Source: Termitomyces sp. T153
Lineage: Eukaryota; Basidiomycota; Agaricomycetes; Agaricales; Lyophyllaceae
DNA: 64,000 nucleotides
Reading direction: 5' to 3'
Assembly: GCA_018296165.2 (NCBI GenBank)
Contig: JACKQL020000020.1
Coordinates: 868,001 to 932,000 of the forward strand
The notes below the pieces were generated by a model. That model had not been told where the DNA came from. It saw nothing but the letters and a program-made list of their open reading frames with translations, and ran no database searches. Positions 60,675 to 64,000 of the stretch are shown piece after piece (position 1 is the first letter of the stretch; each line of letters opens with the position of its first letter). The translations under genes and the position numbers were made by a program.

Positions 60675-61808
60675 TGTCAGGTTCCGCTGACCACGGGGGC
60701 TCAGCTACACTGGGCAAGTCCTTACTAGGCGAACATGATTTCCTGCACTGACAACTGAGCACTCGGAGGTGTTTCAAGCACTAGAGACTTGTGAGGATAG
60801 CCAGGGGAGATTGATCCAAGCAAGTCCAGGGAGGTCCGGAGGAGTAGGAGACGAGTTGCGGGGGAGGGGGATGGACTTAGTGGGGTTTAGGCATAAGTCT
60901 GTGTGTGAGTATTGCGGGTGCAGAGGAGGCGGAGGCTATGCGGATGACAAGAGCAGAGCCGGAGTTCTGATGGGGGATCAACAGGAATTGATGGGGTTCA
61001 GAGCTGAGTGTATAGCAGGGTCCGGGGGTGGTAACAAGCATTAGAGGTTTGTAACTGTAATTGCAGAGTTTGTGAGGATGTTACGGTTGAGAGGACTTGA
61101 ACACAATAGACAGAATCAAATGGAGCAATATGGAGTCAAACAAAATGAGACAAAGATGAGATGAGAACAAGAATAGATTCAGGCAAAGACACGGAATGAT
61201 AATGAAAGGATAACGGAACAGAAACGAGATAAGACCAGGAGACTGAGAGTAAGGAAAACAAGACACAGGACACAAAACACGAGAAGAAACAATCAGAAAC
61301 ACATCAGGTAAGGTAGGTAGATAATCTCAAGACTAGAGTACAAGGAGCTACTCTATGTCTTATATACTGACTACTGAAGAGCTCTAGGAACGTCGGCTGT
61401 GGTGGTGGGGCTTGGTGGAGCTCGACAGAGTTGACGGGTGTCGGTTATGATCAGAGGGCAGGCCACATTGATATGTTGATGGGATCCATTGCAATGCAGT
61501 CCGTTCTGAGGCTGTCATGATACTCCAGGGTAAGTCAGGGAAGCCAGAGTGTTGAGTTGATGACGTGTAATGGGGTCAGGCACGGTGGGGGAGTAGTCCC
61601 AGGGGCTCAGGAAGTTCAGGGGAAGCGCCGGCGGCTGCAGAAAAGACGTCGGAGTTGGCCAGGGGGCCGTCAGAGTTAGCCAAGAATGTGCCAGAGTTAG
61701 CTGGAGTAGGCGCGGAGTGCTGGGGAAGTTCAACAAAGCGTTGGGGGGTTCTGGGGGGGGGGGGGTTTGTGGGGCAGTGTATGGGGCTTCAGGAAATGGG
61801 TCATAACA
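60675..61808 (-). repeat. Young CpG-rich solo LTR with target duplication
   Basis: 1,134 bp. On the minus strand it reads TGTTATGACCC to GCGGAACCTGACA. The 5-bp target duplication AATAC is perfect (60,670-60,674 and 61,809-61,813). A TATATAAG box lies on the minus strand at 61,366-61,359. A 13-G run occurs at 61,753-61,765. The sequence is full of CpG, unlike everything around it, and is homologous to the CpG-depleted solo LTR at 45,401-46,467. Open frames inside it are not genes. Confidence 0.93.
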
Positions 61809-61813
61809 AATAC

Positions 61814-64000
61814 CTGCAAAGCAGGCACAGAATGTCCTAAGTCCTTTTAAAACAAATAGATAAAGTTATAAAATTACTAAATATTTGAGATTATTTGAAT
61901 AATTTTGTGAATGGACCAGAGAAAACAGCAGATAATTAAGCATGCTATGCAGAACCTGTCATGAGTTTCTGATGTATGCATATAATCTCCTATACCACCT
62001 GCTGGCTACCTAACCAATGTCTATGGTAGGCCAGAACTCAAAACTTACTATGCCCTGTTCTATTCAACCTTGCTCATAGATCATTATGCTGCATTGGCTC
62101 CCTGATACTGGATTTCAGATTAGAATCAGGCATTATACAAGAGTAGGTCCCTTCAGCAGAGTACAATGAAGAGCATTGCCAGTTTATGGCTTTTCTGTCA
62201 GTCAGAAAATACTCCTAAACTGGCAATGCTCTTTATTGTACTTTGCTGAAGGGATCTACTCTTGTATGCTACTAGGAGGACTGCCTGAACTCTAATGGCT
62301 GCATAAGCACTTTCAGCCTTAGCCAACTTAGCCTTTCTTACTTTAGGGCCCTACTACACTTACCTGGTCCCTATTGCAGTACCAATCCCACTAAAACAGC
62401 ATAATAACTACTCTCTCTCTTAGCACCAACTCTCTGCTATATTCTTAGCCTAATGTCCACCCGCTCCTAGCCAGTGACAGGTTGAAGCTTATGTTCAGCA
62501 GCACAATGAGGTCCTCTGCTCCTTCTGCATCTTTTCTGTGGAGTTTGCCAAATCCACTTGCACTCTTCTTGTTAGCTTTGAACATTATAGCATCTTTGAG
62601 ACTGTAAAGACATAAGTGGATTGCATCTTTAACTTTCACAAATATTACCAACTGAACACCATTCCCAAAAACATTAGGAACACTCTCAGAATAAATGCCA
62701 ACCTGTGGAACAACCTACACATTCTAGTCAAAGAAATCCACAGCAAATCAAACTCCCAATAATTCAAGAACTTGTTGACCTCTGCTTGCTTCTTCTATGT
62801 ATAGTAAGAGGAACTGGTCAGAGCATAGATCAAAGCCCCAGCTCCTATCTCTTTCCAGCAAGAAGAGCTCAATGCTACCTTCAATATCCTAAGGTCTCTC
62901 AATTTCATAAGAGGACTCTTTGACCAACTCATTGCCAAAATTATAGACTTCTCAGCACACTCCCAAGCATACTCTGTTCCCAGCACTTTCTGCACCTAGG
63001 ACTAACTTACCAAACCTAAACCATGATCTAGAAATCTCCTCTATCCATTTTTGCTGACAACAATCTTGCTTCTATTTACTCTCTTTTACATCAATAAGCT
63101 GGAAAACTCCAGTGAAAAATCTGCTCTTAAAGCCCCAGAAATTCAATTTAGATTGACTTCTTCATGTTGATCTGCATACCTCTCATAGTAATGCACTTCA
63201 AAATGCACTCCTGCCCCACTCTAATGTTCTAGCCCCCTATATCAACCCATGGGCTCCAGAGCACTCAGATCTACTTTCTTTTCTAGATAGCCTCAACTCC
63301 TAGTTCTCCTAATTTTTCTAGCAAGGTGACCTTTTGATGCTAATAGCAATGTAGAACACTGACTCCCAGAGGATTCTCCTTCTCTGTTAGGCCCTGAAAC
63401 CACTTCTAACAACACTGGCCCACCTCTAGGTAGCAAACCTCTCAATAGCAGACCTCCAGGCAGATGAGGCCTAGCCATGAACACCTCTGCCTCTTAGCAC
63501 AGAGGCAGAAATAACTACTACTACTATTACAATGTCAGACTACTACCCTGAACCTAAAATATCCAGAACAATACTCATGATGCATTGGCTTAGAAAAGCA
63601 AGCTCAACATCCAGAAACCATAACTCTTGAATGCCTGCAACCCCTAGAAATGGAGAACCTTCCTGACATAATGTCTCACTACATTCCAAGCTAAGCTTGT
63701 GACTTTCTAATCTGAGAGATCATGGGTGGCCTTTACTGCCTCATACCTATAGAGCATTGCTTTTGACTACTACATGGCATTATTATTTGAAAATTTCTAA
63801 GTGAAAGTGAGCTAGTTTGAGAGTACTAGGTTGTTAGAGTCAAACTAAAGCTCTGAACAACCTGGTACTCTTGAATGAGTTCAACCAGGAGGCCTACAAA
63901 ACAGGCTGGAATTATAATGCCCTTTAGTTTGCCCTTTACTGTGCCCTTCTCCGAAGAATTAAGAATATTCTCTATCATGCACTCAAGCAACCTGTTACAA
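61814..64000. other. CpG-poor decayed sequence with a stop-riddled long frame
   Basis: No intact gene. On the plus strand one frame between about 62,470 and 63,000 reads coherently between stops (QVEAYVQQHNEVLCSFCIF; LNATFNILRSLNFIRGLFDQ) and may be a dead retroelement or host gene. I could not identify it. The rest shows nothing recognisable. Confidence 0.4.
62136..62266. repeat. Long inverted repeat (hairpin)
   Basis: Arms 62,136-62,186 and 62,216-62,266 (51 nt each) pair with only three mismatches, each a G/A type difference. The 29-nt loop contains a further TTTTCTG/CAGAAAA pair. Could be a small foldback or MITE-like element, or a terminator-like or small-RNA-producing structure. Confidence 0.85.

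Noticed and set aside
60769..61044. Plus-strand 91-codon frame, Gly-rich
   Set aside because: Entirely inside the young solo LTR and antisense to its orientation.

Overview
The window looks like nuclear DNA of a filamentous basidiomycete, most likely an agaricomycete. The genes are broken by many short GT-AG introns, mostly about 45-60 nt. They include lineage-typical families: a DUF6699 protein, single-pass membrane proteins with jelly-roll repeats, a secreted Cys-rich protein, a fungal HMG-box factor and a duplicated nucleotidyltransferase-like family. The repeats are dominated by chromodomain-bearing Ty3/gypsy elements. Exon models were worked out by hand from frame continuity, splice signals and family motifs. 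They are good for the MADS, nucleotidyltransferase, thiolase, secreted-protein and DUF6699 genes, and weaker elsewhere.

Layout. 1-18.1 kb is ordinary gene-dense sequence with normal CpG: a MEF2-type MADS-box factor; a tandem array of nucleotidyltransferase-fold genes (one broken, two intact); a peroxisomal-type 3-ketoacyl-CoA thiolase; two related minus-strand membrane proteins; a secreted Cys-rich protein; and a DUF6699 protein. 18.1-22.9 kb is gene-poor and ends in a segmental duplication (copy A) holding the 3' part of a multi-pass membrane-protein gene. That gene is cut off at about 22.9 kb, where retrotransposon debris begins.

From about 22.93 kb the composition changes abruptly. 22.93-26.94 kb contains no CpG that I could find. 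26.94-38.12 kb returns to CpG-normal sequence, with copy B of the duplication, a LINE fragment, candidate genes and a decayed HMG-box gene. From 38.12 to 60.67 kb CpG is almost absent again, with about nine seen in 22.5 kb. This block holds two truncated minus-strand chromoviruses, one nearly full-length plus-strand chromovirus (47,213-53,702), an old solo LTR and a 5.8-kb AT-rich tract without genes. A CpG-rich solo LTR (60,675-61,808) with a clean 5-bp target duplication sits in this desert, and CpG-poor decayed sequence follows to the end.

Reading. The right half behaves like silenced heterochromatin that has lost CpG by CpG-to-TpG/CpA change, from 5-methylcytosine deamination or a CpG-targeted RIP-like process. 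Stop codons that could be former CGA Arg codons, and a reverse-transcriptase YLDD box turned into YLNN, fit this. The old and young solo LTRs of one family give an internal before-and-after comparison. The most interesting protein-level item is the tandem nucleotidyltransferase-like array, whose members carry two copies of the fold, one with and one without the metal-binding Asp pair.
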